A stretch of 64,000 nucleotides of DNA from Gemmatimonadota bacterium (GTDB lineage Bacteria > Gemmatimonadota > Gemmatimonadetes > Gemmatimonadales > Gemmatimonadaceae). The position numbers were made by a program, and so were the translations under genes. Shown here piece by piece: positions 16,797-26,504 of the stretch. The notes under the pieces were generated by a model. That model saw only the letters and a program-made list of their open reading frames with translations, made no database searches and had not been told where the DNA came from. Location: the NCBI GenBank assembly GCA_016191225.1, contig JACPPC010000015.1:62001-126000 (forward strand), in the 5' to 3' direction. Each line of letters begins with the position of its first letter. Within the stretch, counting starts at the first letter, position 1.

Positions 16797-18041
16797 CTAC
16801 TCCTGCCGCAGGGCGGCGATCGGGTCGAGCAGCGAGGCCCGCGACGCGGGGTAGATTCCCGACACGATCCCCACCCCCGCGCCCAGCAGCACCCCGACCG
16901 CGATCGACCACGGCGCCACGCTTGCCGGCAGCGGCGTCACGGCCGCGATCGCCTCGGCCAGCCCGATCCCGAGCAGGATCCCCAGCGCCGCGCCAAGGGT
17001 CGACAGCGTCGCCGACTCGATCAGGAACTGCGACATCACGTCGCGGCGGCGGGCGCCGAGTGCCTTGCGCACCCCGATCTCCCGCGTCCGCTCGGCGACC
17101 GCGACCAGCATGATGTTCATGATCACGATCGCGCCCACCACCAGTCCGAGGGCGGGGAGGGCCACGCCGGCCAGCACCAGGTAGCGCTTGATCCTGGTCC
17201 AGAACTCGAGCGCCGACTCGCTCGTCTCGAGCGAGAAGTTGTCGTCCTGGCCCGGATGCAGGCGGTGGCGGGCGCGCATCAGGGCGCGCGTGTGTTCCTG
17301 CGCGTCGGCGAGCACCGTGGGATCGGGCGCCTGCACCGCGATCGCATCGATCACGTGCGGGCGCCGGTTGAGCAGCCGGTGCACGGGGGCCTTGAACGGC
17401 GCGATGGCGAAGTTGTCGAACGATATCCCGAACGCGCTCCCCTGGGGCTCGGCGATCCCGATCACCGTGTAGGGGAGGCCCCCCATCCTGAGCTCGCGCC
17501 CGATCGGGTCGACGCCGGGGAAGAGCCGCCGCTGCAGCTCCTGCCCGACCACGATCACGTTCCCGCCAAGGACGACCTCCTGCGTGGTGAAGACCCGGCC
17601 GCGCGTGACGGCCATCTTCTTCAGCCCGAAGTAGTCGCCATCGACGGCGAGCACGCGCGCATTGCGGGGGCGCGAGTACCGCGACTCGACCCTGAGGTTG
17701 TCCTCGCTGTACATCGCCCACCGCACCCCCTCGGGGAGGGCGTCCACCACCGGCTGCACGTCGCTCTCCATGATCCGCGGCCGGCGGCTGTACGACAGCC
17801 ATACCGCCTCGTCCACGTCGCCGATGTTGATGTTGGGGCGGCGCCGGAGCTCGAAGGTGTTGATCCCGATGATCTTGCCGACGAGGTCCTCCTCCATGTA
17901 GCGCCCCATGCCCTCGACGATCGACACCACCGCGATCAGGAACATCACGCCGATCGTGACGCCGAGCAGCGTGAAGACGCTCTTGAGCTTCTGCACGCGG
18001 ATCGTGTCGAGCGCGAGCCGGATGGCGTCGAACAAGGGCAT
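16797..18041 (-). CDS. FtsX/MacB-type ABC permease, type A, first pair
   Basis: This is a 414-residue permease and the first of the six after the ATPase gene. Helix 1 is SVFTLLGVTIGVMFLIAVVS; the periplasmic domain (about 50-275) includes FELRRRPNINIGDVDEAVW; the C-terminal helices carry VAERTREIGVRKALGARRRDVM and the chain ends LDPIAALRQE. The ATG at 18041 is chosen by alignment with the other type-A copies; the frame is open far upstream but only as the shadow of the ATPase gene. A 59-base gap with a strong hairpin separates it from that gene, the only place between ATPase and permeases where the transcript could be processed. Confidence 0.9.
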   Translation of the reverse strand: MPLFDAIRLALDTIRVQKLKSVFTLLGVTIGVMFLIAVVSIVEGMGRYMEEDLVGKIIGINTFELRRRPNINIGDVDEAVWLSYSRRPRIMESDVQPVVDALPEGVRWAMYSEDNLRVESRYSRPRNARVLAVDGDYFGLKKMAVTRGRVFTTQEVVLGGNVIVVGQELQRRLFPGVDPIGRELRMGGLPYTVIGIAEPQGSAFGISFDNFAIAPFKAPVHRLLNRRPHVIDAIAVQAPDPTVLADAQEHTRALMRARHRLHPGQDDNFSLETSESALEFWTRIKRYLVLAGVALPALGLVVGAIVIMNIMLVAVAERTREIGVRKALGARRRDVMSQFLIESATLSTLGAALGILLGIGLAEAIAAVTPLPASVAPWSIAVGVLLGAGVGIVSGIYPASRASLLDPIAALRQE

Positions 18042-18066
18042 GGCTCGTCGGGCGTGGGAGGGGGGA

Positions 18067-18089
18067 GGGGGCGCCGGGACGGCGCCCCC
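18067..18089 (-). terminator. Strong hairpin between ATPase and first permease
   Basis: A perfect nine-base stem, GGGGGCGCC (18067-18075) with GGCGCCCCC (18081-18089), closes a five-base loop. It lies 11 bases beyond the stop of the ATPase gene and 25 bases before the first permease ATG. No T-run follows, so complete termination is unlikely. Partial attenuation or an RNase-protected 3' end for the upstream genes would fit. Confidence 0.5.
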
Positions 18090-18100
18090 CCGGGAACCTG

Positions 18101-18918
<818 letters not shown>

Positions 18919-18922
<4 letters not shown>

Positions 18923-20202
18923 GACTTCGCTCCCTCGGGTTTCTTGGCGTCCTTGGCCGCGGCCTCGCGGATCAGCGCGCCGTCCTTGAGCTCGCGAATG
19001 GCCTGGTAGGTGCCACCCACGATCTTCTCGCCGCCCTTGAGGCCCGTGATGACCTCGAAGTACTTCTCGCCGGCGATCCCCACCTTTACGGGGCGGAACG
19101 ACACCTTGTTGTCCGTGCCGACCACGAACACCCCCTCCACGTCCTTCTTGCCGACCTGCTTGGCGGGCGCCGCCTTGCCGAGCGTGACCCCCGTGTCCCT
19201 CGACGCCAGCTCCTCGTTCTCCCGCACCGTGAGCGCGATGATCGGGATCGACAGCACCTGCCGGCGCGTGTCGGTGATGATCTTGGCCGTCGCCGAGAAA
19301 TCCGGACGGGTGTCCTTGGGGGCGTTCACCAGCTGGATCGTGACCTCGTAGTCGATCGCCTGGTCGGCGGTCGTCGTGGTGGCGCCCTTCACCGAGCTGT
19401 TGGAGATCTTCACCACCCGCCCGAGGAAGGTTGTGTCGGGGAAGGCGTCGAGCTGCACGATCGCCGAGTCGCCGATCGCGATCCGGGCCACGTCGGTCTC
19501 GTCGACCTTGACCTTGGTCTCCAGCACCGACATGTCGGCGATGGTGAGCAGCGTGGCGGCGTCCTTGTTGAGGGTCCCCTGGATCGCCGTCTCGCCGTTC
19601 TCGACGTTGAGCCGCGTGACGCGGCCGCTCATCGGCGCCGTGATCGTGGTGCGCGAGAGCTGCCACCTCGCGTCCTTGAGGCTGGCGGCGTTCTGCTCCA
19701 CCTGGTGCTCGGCGGCCGCAAACAGCTCCTTGTTGACCTCGGTGGCGGTGCGCAACTGCTCCAGCTGCTCGTCGCTCACCAGCCCGGCGTTCGACTTCTT
19801 GATCTCCAGCGAGCGCTGGTAGCTGCGCTGCGCCTGGTCGAGGTTGGCCTTGGCCTGCGCGGCGCTCGCCCTGGCCGACGACAGCGCGGCCTCGCTGCGC
19901 TGCACCGTGCCCTCGAACTGCCGCGGGTCGATCTGGAGGAGGAACTGCCCCTCCCGGACCATCTCGCCCTCCTTCACCGCCAGCCGCACGATCCGGCCGG
20001 TGATGTCGGCGCTGAGGTTGACCTTGAGGCGGGGCTGCACCTGCCCGCTCGCGGTCACGGAGGCGACGAGGTCCCGCTTCTGGACGCCCTCGACCCGCAC
20101 CTCGACCGGCTTCGGGCCGCCCTTGGCGGCCATGGACGCGCCGGCGACGGCGACGACGAGCCCGACGGCTCCCAGCAGGGACCACTTCATGCGCTTGCTC
20201 AT
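18919..20202 (-). CDS. MacA/HlyD-type periplasmic membrane-fusion protein
   Basis: This 427-residue protein has an N-terminal membrane anchor or signal ([20 protein letters not shown]) and the usual order of the family: a barrel-sandwich half ([44 protein letters not shown]), a long coiled-coil hairpin (about residues 95-180), the second lipoyl half ([24 protein letters not shown]), then beta-barrel and membrane-proximal domains. It bridges the inner-membrane permease and the TolC channel. It has one of the few clear ribosome-binding sites here, GAGGA seven bases before the ATG at 20202. It lies between the tolC-like gene (18 bases upstream) and the ATPase gene (four-base overlap downstream). 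Confidence 0.92.
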
Positions 20203-20220
20203 TTGAATCCTCGGGACGGA

Positions 20221-21612
20221 CTAGCGAAGGGGGCGGCCGATCGCGCTCTCGAGCGCCGCGAAATCGCGATGGAACTGGAAGATGGCGGCAATGCGGTCGT
20301 TCTCTGCCCGCGCGTAGTCGGCGCGCGCCTGGATCAGGTCCACGAGCGTGTTGAGGCCCACCCGGTACCGCTGCTCGGACAGGTTGAGGGCCTCACGGGC
20401 GGTCTGGGCGTTCTGCCCATTCAGGTTCACGGACTGCACGTCGGTCTGCAGGGTGAGGTAGGCGGCCGTGACGTCGGCCGTCAGCTTCAGCTCCAGCGCC
20501 CGCACGTTGTAAGACGCGTCCGAGCGCGTTGCCGTTGCCTCCCGCACCTGCTGCTCCCGCCGGAACCCGTTGAAGATGGGGTACGACAGGCCCATGCTGA
20601 CCGTGTACGGGTTGCGCGTGAAGTCGAACGGGAACCGCGCGTCGGCCGCCCGCGCCGCCGTCTGCGAGGCCGCGGGGAGGGTGGAGATGTAACTCCCCTC
20701 CACGTACTTCTGGGTGTACCCGCTGATGCTGGCCTGGAGGCCGAAGGTGGGCAGGTAGGTGGCCTTGGCCCGGCGCACGCCGATCCCCGCCGCGTCCTCG
20801 CGGAGCTTCACGGCGCGGTAGGCGGGGTTCGACCGGCGGGCCTCGTCGAGCAGCTGCTCGAGCGACAGGGCGGGGGCCTGCACCGGGAGCTCGGTCGTCA
20901 GCCGGACATCGCCCGGCTGGTTCACCCCGAGCTGCTGGAAGAGCCGCAGCTTTTCCACCTCGGCCTGGTTGTGCGCCTGCAGCGAGGCCACCCGCTGCTG
21001 CCCGACCTGCACCTCGGCCCGTCGCACGTCGAGGTCGGTGCTGGCACCGGCGGCGAGGCGGGCCCGCGCGAAGTCGAGCTGCACTTGCGTGTTCGCCAGC
21101 AGGGTGTCCTGCAGGCGGGCGAGCGCGGACTGCTGCAGGGCCAGGATGTACTGGCTCACGACGCCCTGGCGCAGGATCATCCCGGCGTTCTCGGCATCCG
21201 CCTCCGCGGCCCCGAGGCCGGCCTTCTGCTGGCCGGGATTCATCCAGGTGCCCGGGCTGAGGTCCACGCTGGCGTCGAACGACAGGTTGGTGTTCAGCGT
21301 GGAGGAAACGGCGCCGAAGCTGACACCGCCGAAGAACTGCGGGAGTCCCTCGCGATAGCCGCTCGACAGGTTCGTGTTGAACGTGGGGATGAAGGCGCCG
21401 TAGGCGGTGCGGACCGCGGCGCCGGCGCGGTCCCTCCCCGTCAGCGACTGGAGGTAGAGCGGGTTGTTGCGACGGGCAAGGGCAAGGGCGTCGTCGAGCG
21501 AGAGGCTCGGGCCGGCGGGAGCCGCGGCCGCCGGGCGCGACGGCGCCGGGTTCTGCGCGGCGGCGAGGGGGGCGACGGCCAGGAGGAGCAGGAGGGAGGA
21601 TGTCGGTCGCAT
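20221..21612 (-). CDS. TolC-family outer-membrane efflux protein
   Basis: This is a 463-residue outer-membrane factor with a signal peptide ([20 protein letters not shown]) and two repeated helix-strand-helix halves typical of TolC/OEP proteins (first [19 protein letters not shown], second [21 protein letters not shown]), with long amphipathic helices rich in Ala, Gln and Arg, and a C-terminal [22 protein letters not shown] helix. It forms the outer-membrane channel for the exporter encoded downstream. The start at 21612 fits the signal peptide; an in-frame ATG at 21648 would add 12 residues and shorten the gap to the upstream exported-protein gene from 53 to 17 bases, so it remains possible. 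Confidence 0.92.
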   Translation of the reverse strand: MRPTSSLLLLLAVAPLAAAQNPAPSRPAAAAPAGPSLSLDDALALARRNNPLYLQSLTGRDRAGAAVRTAYGAFIPTFNTNLSSGYREGLPQFFGGVSFGAVSSTLNTNLSFDASVDLSPGTWMNPGQQKAGLGAAEADAENAGMILRQGVVSQYILALQQSALARLQDTLLANTQVQLDFARARLAAGASTDLDVRRAEVQVGQQRVASLQAHNQAEVEKLRLFQQLGVNQPGDVRLTTELPVQAPALSLEQLLDEARRSNPAYRAVKLREDAAGIGVRRAKATYLPTFGLQASISGYTQKYVEGSYISTLPAASQTAARAADARFPFDFTRNPYTVSMGLSYPIFNGFRREQQVREATATRSDASYNVRALELKLTADVTAAYLTLQTDVQSVNLNGQNAQTAREALNLSEQRYRVGLNTLVDLIQARADYARAENDRIAAIFQFHRDFAALESAIGRPLR

Positions 21613-21665
21613 CTCAGGGCGATGATTGGAGACGCGACCCGTACGCACCCCCGGCGACGGGGGTT

Positions 21666-22400
21666 TCAGCGGGGGTTTTCGGCTCGTTTCGGGGGGTCGT
21701 CGCGGAGGGCGACGAGCCCCTGCGCCGCGACCACGACCTTGAGCACGAGCCCGTCGGCGTCAACCCACACCTGCCGCTCCACGCCGTCGGCGCCGGTGGC
21801 GAGGAAGGTCGTGGCGGCGAGGGGCTGGCCGCCGATGTCCACCGTCTGCGAGCCCCGGTCCACGATGCGGAGGAGTTCCTGCCGGTTGCGGCGGGCGGCG
21901 ATCACCGGCAGGACCCGCGGCCCCCGCCGCCGCGCCACGAAGAAGTACTGGTGGAAGATGTCGTCGTCGAGCAGCACCGCCCCGTCGGCGACCAGGAACT
22001 CGCGCACCGCGTCGTGCCGGGGCGTGGTGATGCGCGCGCTGACACGGCCGGCGCCGAAGCTCCCGCCCCAGCGCTCCTCCACCTCGGCCCCCCGGCGCAC
22101 CTCGACCTGGTAGCTCACGGGCGATCCCGAGGGACGAGCGGAGAGTGCCGGAAAGAGGCGCCGGTCGTCGTAGACGGCGCTGGCCTGCGCCACGAATATC
22201 GTGGTCGCATTGGGCCCCGGCGCGCTCCGGATGCTGAACTCCTCGCGCCCGATCCGCACGCCATTCCGGGTGACGGTGAAGCTCCCTTCGTCCACCAGCG
22301 TGACCTGGGCCGCGGCGCGCACCGCACCGGCCGCCAGGAGGGCGGCCGCCGCGAGGCAGGCGCGCAGGGTGGGGGCGCGGACGGGAACGCGGCGCGGCAT
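21666..22400 (-). CDS. Exported protein of unknown function heading the export operon
   Basis: This is a 244-residue protein with a basic n-region (PRRVPVRAPTLRA) and a hydrophobic segment ending AAAQ, so it is exported. The mature part is strand-rich (FTVTRNGVRIGREEFSIRS, VSYQVEVRRGAEVEERWGG, VRQVWVDADGLVLKVVV style segments), resembling soluble beta-barrel or LolA-like folds in which long curved sheets bind lipids; that resemblance is weak and not proof. It is probably the first gene of the leftward export operon, 53 bases before tolC, which would suit a periplasmic substrate carrier. The ATG at 22400 lies nine bases after a TATCAT element. Confidence 0.6.
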   Translation of the reverse strand: MPRRVPVRAPTLRACLAAAALLAAGAVRAAAQVTLVDEGSFTVTRNGVRIGREEFSIRSAPGPNATTIFVAQASAVYDDRRLFPALSARPSGSPVSYQVEVRRGAEVEERWGGSFGAGRVSARITTPRHDAVREFLVADGAVLLDDDIFHQYFFVARRRGPRVLPVIAARRNRQELLRIVDRGSQTVDIGGQPLAATTFLATGADGVERQVWVDADGLVLKVVVAAQGLVALRDDPPKRAENPR

Positions 22401-22409
22401 GTCGGTAGA

Positions 22410-22415
22410 ATGATA
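22410..22415 (-). promoter_or_regulatory. Candidate -10 element for the export operon
   Basis: TATCAT on the minus strand ends nine bases before the ATG at 22400. With the usual six to seven bases from -10 to transcription start, the mRNA would begin almost at the start codon. No convincing -35 is visible, and the gap to the divergent sensor-kinase gene is only 84 bases. Confidence 0.35.
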
Positions 22416-22484
22416 GCGGCGCCGCGGGTGGCCCGGTCGCCACCCGGGCCCGGGCGCGCCACCTGAGGGGGGACCACCACGCGG

Positions 22485-25400
22485 ATGGCAGCAGCGAACG
22501 AGCAGCGGATGCGGTGGGGATGGCTCGTGGCGGCGGGCGCCGCGCTGATCGGCGCCGGCGGGTGGCTGCGCGTGCCCACCCCGTGGCTGTTGTGGACGAT
22601 CGGCGCCGGCTCGGTGGTCATGTTCCTGCTCGGGCTGCGCTTCGCCGACGGGCGCCGCCGGGCGATGATCGCCGCCGTCCTCACCGGGGCGTTCGCGGCG
22701 GTGGGCACCGGCGCGCAGCGCCAGCTGGCGCACATCGCCCGCGACTGGACCGGGTACGCGCAGGGGGTCGAGCGCGACGGCGCGCGTGCGCTGCACACCG
22801 CGCTCGACGACGCGCTGGCCCGTGCCCGGGCGGCGGCCGAGGCGGCGGTGGCCGCTCCTCCCACCGGCCCGGACTCGACGGTGCCCCTTTCGCGGCCGGA
22901 CCAGGGGCGGGGCGACGTTGGCGTGGCGCGCTGGCGGAACGGGCGCCTCGCCGGGTGGGCGGGAACGATGCGCGTTCCCCCCGAGTCGATGACGGCCCCG
23001 GTGGGGGCGGCCTTCACGCCCTTCTACCTCGTGCTCTACGTGAACGCGGTGCGCGGCGCCGACCGCGCGATCGCCACGGTGGTGGTGCACGCCGAGCCTC
23101 CGGCGGACAAGCTGGCGGCGGCGCTGGACGAGCCGGTGGCGCTCGAGACGGGCGTGCGGGGGTTCGGCTATGCCCCCGGGGCGGCGCCCCGCACGGGACT
23201 CACCCCGTTTGCGGTGGACAGTGTGGTGCTGTTCCAGTCGCGCCCCGCCCCGGCGCTGCGCGAGGCGGCGCAGGTGCAGGCCCTCGACGCGGCGCGCCGC
23301 CGCGGGGGACCGCTGCTGGCGCTGGCGATCATTGCCGCGATCGCGGCGGCGTGGGGGCGCGGGTCGAGCCTGCGGGGGCGCCTGGTGGCGCTCTGGATTG
23401 CGGCGGCGGTGGTCTCGGTGGTGCCGCTCAACGCGTACTCGAACCTCTCGCGGCTGTTCGACGCCGGCGTGTACTACGCGGGGTTTGGCGGGCCCTTCAC
23501 CGCCAACCTGGCGGCGCTGATGCTCACCAGCGCACTGACCCTGCTGGGGCTGATGGCGCTGCAACGGGCGCCCGGACAGTTCCTCCGCCGCTGGCAGGCG
23601 GCGGTGACGGTGGTCGTGCTCGCCGGCCTCGGCCCGCTGCTGCTGCGCGACCTGGCGCAGGGCATCGTGGTGCCCCCGGACGGGATCTCCTTCTCGCTGT
23701 TCGTGGGGTGGCAGGTCGCGCTCTTCCTGGCGGGCATGGCGATTGTTGTGGCGGGGATCGCGGCCGGCCGCGATGCGCGGGCGGCGCGGCGGGGGCTCGG
23801 CGCCTGGGTGGGTCCCGTCATCGCCGCCGGCGCCGCCCTCGCCGCGCCACTCCTGTGGCGGGCCCAGGAGGGCTGGCCGGACTGGTACACGGTGCTGTGG
23901 GCGGTCGCCATTCTGGCCCTCGCGCTGGCCCGGCGAACCAAGTGGTTCCTCGTGACGTGCGCGGTGGTGGCGGGGTGCGGCGCGGTGACACTGGTCTGGG
24001 GGGCGACGTCGAAGGCCCGGGCCGAGCTCGCGCAAGCCGACGTGCGCGGGCTGCGGAGCATCGACCACGAGACGATGATGCTGGTCGAGCGCTTTGCGCA
24101 GAGCGAGATCGTGCTTGGCCCGTCGTCGAGCCGCGCCGAGCTGCTCTCGCGGTACGCGAAGTCGGACCTCGCGGCCGCGGGCAACCCCGTGCACCTTGCA
24201 AGCTGGCGCCCGGACGGCCGGCTGGCCGCGCTGCTGGAGCTGTCGCCCTTCCCGGAGCGGCTTGGCGACGTGCAGCGCCTCGCCGACGAGGCCCGGCGAT
24301 CGGGGTCGGTGCGGCTGGCGCGTTCGGCGGCGGTGCCGTGGCTCCAGGTGGTCGTCGCGATCCCGCACGCGAGCGGCGCCGTGAGCACGGTGGTCGTGGC
24401 GCCCCGCACGCGGCTCATTCCCGACGCCCCGTTCGCCCGGTTCCTCGGCCTTGGGGCGCCGGCCACGCGAGAGCCGCCCTACGCGCTGATCCTGCTGTCG
24501 ATCGGCACCCACGGCACCACGGTGCGCGAGCGGGAGCGGTGGGTGCGGCACGGCTACGAGGTGCACGGGGACTGGGAGCTGAACGCCGCGAGCTGGCCGT
24601 TGCGCGTGCACGCCGTGATCGAGCTCCGCCCGATGGAAGTGCTGGTGCCGCGCGGCGCGCTGCTGGTGCTGCTCGACGTGGTGCTCGTGGGGTTGCTGTG
24701 GGCGGCCAACGCGGCCGCGGGCGGTGCCCTGCCGCGCTGGCTCCGGCAGCGGCGCGACGCGTGGCTGGGGGGATTTCGCGCCCGGATCACGATCGCGCTG
24801 TTCGCGTTCGCGCTGCTGCCGGTGCTGGTGTTCGCCGCCGTGGCGGTGCGGCGCCTGCAGAACGACGACCGACGGTCGCGCGAGCTGGTGGTGCTCGAGA
24901 CGCTGCGCGGCGCGATCTCGACGCGGGAGCTGGGCCAGCTCGAGGAGATCTCGCGCCGCTTCGCCACCCCGCTCCTGCTCTACGCCGACGGCGCCTTGCG
25001 GCAGGCGAGCGAGCCGCTGCATGACCTGCTCGCGCCCACGGGCCGGTTCCTCGACCCCGCGCTGCGCGAGGGCACGGCGCGGGAGGAGTTGCTGGCAACC
25101 ACGCGCTCGGAAGCGGTCGGCCCGGAGACCGCCCTGATGGGTTTTCGCTCGGTGGACGTGGCCGACGCCCCCCAGCGCTTCGTCCTCGCGGCGCCCGCCC
25201 GAGCCGACGAGTCGGGGCTCGACCGGCGCCGCGACGACCTGCTGATCTTCCTGCTGTTCGCGGCGGCAATGGCGGCCCTTGCCGCGCTCTGGCTCTCGGG
25301 GGCGGCGGCCCGCCAGCTCGCCAAGCCGATCGACGCGCTGCGGCGCGGCGCCCTCGCCCTGGCCGGCGGCGGGTCGGCGCCCCTCCCGGTGACCGGCCCG

Positions 25401-26504
25401 ACGGAGTTTGGCCCGGTGTTCAGCGCCTTCCGGCGCATGGACGCCGACCTTGGCGCCAGCCGGCGCGCGCTCGAGGAGGCGCAGCGCCGCACGACGGCGG
25501 TGCTGCGCAACGTCGCGTCGGGCGTGATCGCGGTCGACGAGCGCGGGGCGGTGGTGCTCGCCAACCCGCGCGCCGAGGCGCTCGCCGGCGGCCCGCTCCC
25601 ACCGGGGCAGGTGCCCCTTGGCGGCATTGGCGCGCGGCTCGCCGACGCCGCGCGCCGGTTCGCCGAGGCGGGGGGCGACGAGCGCACCGAGGAGCGGGAG
25701 TTCGACGTCGAAGCGGGCGCGCGACAGCTGCACGCCCGCCTCACGCGGCTGCCGGCGAGCGGCGGCGTGGTGATCACGGTCGACGACGTGACCGAGCTGG
25801 CGCGGGCGCAGCGCGTGCTGGCGTGGGGGGAGATGGCGCAGCAGGTGGCGCACGAGATCAAGAATCCCCTCACGCCGATCCGCCTCGGGGTGCAGCACCT
25901 GCAGCGCGCCCGCCATGACGGCCGGGTGGACTTCGACCGCGTGCTCGAGCAGAACGCGGAGCGGATCCTCGCCGAGATCGACCGGCTGGACGAGATCGCG
26001 CGAACCTTCGCGAGGTACGGCACCACGCTGGCCGGGCGCCCGGGCGTCGCTCCGGTGGACGTGGCAGCGGTGCTGCGCGACGTGCTCGCGCTCGAGCGGC
26101 TGGGCGGCGAGGGATCGGTGGCGTGGAGCCTCGACGGCGCGGACCAGGCGGTGCGCGCCGTGGCCCGCGAGGACGAGCTGCGCGAGGTGCTGCTCAACGT
26201 GCTCGAGAATGCCCGGCTGGCCGGGGCGCGGCGGGTGGCGGTAACCCTCGGCCGCGCCAATGGCCGGGTGACGGTGGCGGTGCGGGACGACGGCGAGGGC
26301 ATCGCCGCCGAGGCGCTGCCGCGGGTGTTCGAGCCGCACTTCAGCACGCGCACGAGCGGCAGCGGCCTCGGGCTCGCGATCTGCCGCCGGCTGGTGGAGG
26401 GGTGGGGGGGCACGATCGTCCTGACGAGCGAGCGCGGCCGTGGCACGACCGTGACGCTCGCGCTGGCTTCCGCCGCGGACGGTGCCCAACTTCCGGCATC
26501 ATGA
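22485..26504 (+). CDS. Very large NtrY-like membrane sensor histidine kinase
   Basis: This is a 1339-residue sensor kinase. The first 760 residues hold at least ten membrane helices in groups (two to three near 10-80, then several between about 280 and 510, one near 725-745, one near 770) with two periplasmic domains between them. Then come another extracytoplasmic stretch, a helix near 925, a HAMP-like linker, a short PAS domain (VLRNVASGVIAVDERGAVVLANPRAEAL) and the kinase core with phospho-acceptor His1123 in VAHEIKNPLTPIRLG, the N-box NVLENARLAGARR, G1 DDGEGI and G2 GSGLGLAI. The core resembles NtrY. Typical NtrY proteins are about half this length, so the N-terminal part is unusual. No response regulator is adjacent. 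The next gene starts at the base after its stop. Confidence 0.88.
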   Translation: MAAANEQRMRWGWLVAAGAALIGAGGWLRVPTPWLLWTIGAGSVVMFLLGLRFADGRRRAMIAAVLTGAFAAVGTGAQRQLAHIARDWTGYAQGVERDGARALHTALDDALARARAAAEAAVAAPPTGPDSTVPLSRPDQGRGDVGVARWRNGRLAGWAGTMRVPPESMTAPVGAAFTPFYLVLYVNAVRGADRAIATVVVHAEPPADKLAAALDEPVALETGVRGFGYAPGAAPRTGLTPFAVDSVVLFQSRPAPALREAAQVQALDAARRRGGPLLALAIIAAIAAAWGRGSSLRGRLVALWIAAAVVSVVPLNAYSNLSRLFDAGVYYAGFGGPFTANLAALMLTSALTLLGLMALQRAPGQFLRRWQAAVTVVVLAGLGPLLLRDLAQGIVVPPDGISFSLFVGWQVALFLAGMAIVVAGIAAGRDARAARRGLGAWVGPVIAAGAALAAPLLWRAQEGWPDWYTVLWAVAILALALARRTKWFLVTCAVVAGCGAVTLVWGATSKARAELAQADVRGLRSIDHETMMLVERFAQSEIVLGPSSSRAELLSRYAKSDLAAAGNPVHLASWRPDGRLAALLELSPFPERLGDVQRLADEARRSGSVRLARSAAVPWLQVVVAIPHASGAVSTVVVAPRTRLIPDAPFARFLGLGAPATREPPYALILLSIGTHGTTVRERERWVRHGYEVHGDWELNAASWPLRVHAVIELRPMEVLVPRGALLVLLDVVLVGLLWAANAAAGGALPRWLRQRRDAWLGGFRARITIALFAFALLPVLVFAAVAVRRLQNDDRRSRELVVLETLRGAISTRELGQLEEISRRFATPLLLYADGALRQASEPLHDLLAPTGRFLDPALREGTAREELLATTRSEAVGPETALMGFRSVDVADAPQRFVLAAPARADESGLDRRRDDLLIFLLFAAAMAALAALWLSGAAARQLAKPIDALRRGALALAGGGSAPLPVTGPTEFGPVFSAFRRMDADLGASRRALEEAQRRTTAVLRNVASGVIAVDERGAVVLANPRAEALAGGPLPPGQVPLGGIGARLADAARRFAEAGGDERTEEREFDVEAGARQLHARLTRLPASGGVVITVDDVTELARAQRVLAWGEMAQQVAHEIKNPLTPIRLGVQHLQRARHDGRVDFDRVLEQNAERILAEIDRLDEIARTFARYGTTLAGRPGVAPVDVAAVLRDVLALERLGGEGSVAWSLDGADQAVRAVAREDELREVLLNVLENARLAGARRVAVTLGRANGRVTVAVRDDGEGIAAEALPRVFEPHFSTRTSGSGLGLAICRRLVEGWGGTIVLTSERGRGTTVTLALASAADGAQLPAS

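Noticed and set aside
22485..26504. Sensor kinase as two genes joined by a missed frameshift
   Set aside because: The frame is uninterrupted with steady codon use from the first helices to the ATPase domain, and no internal start with a good context was seen.
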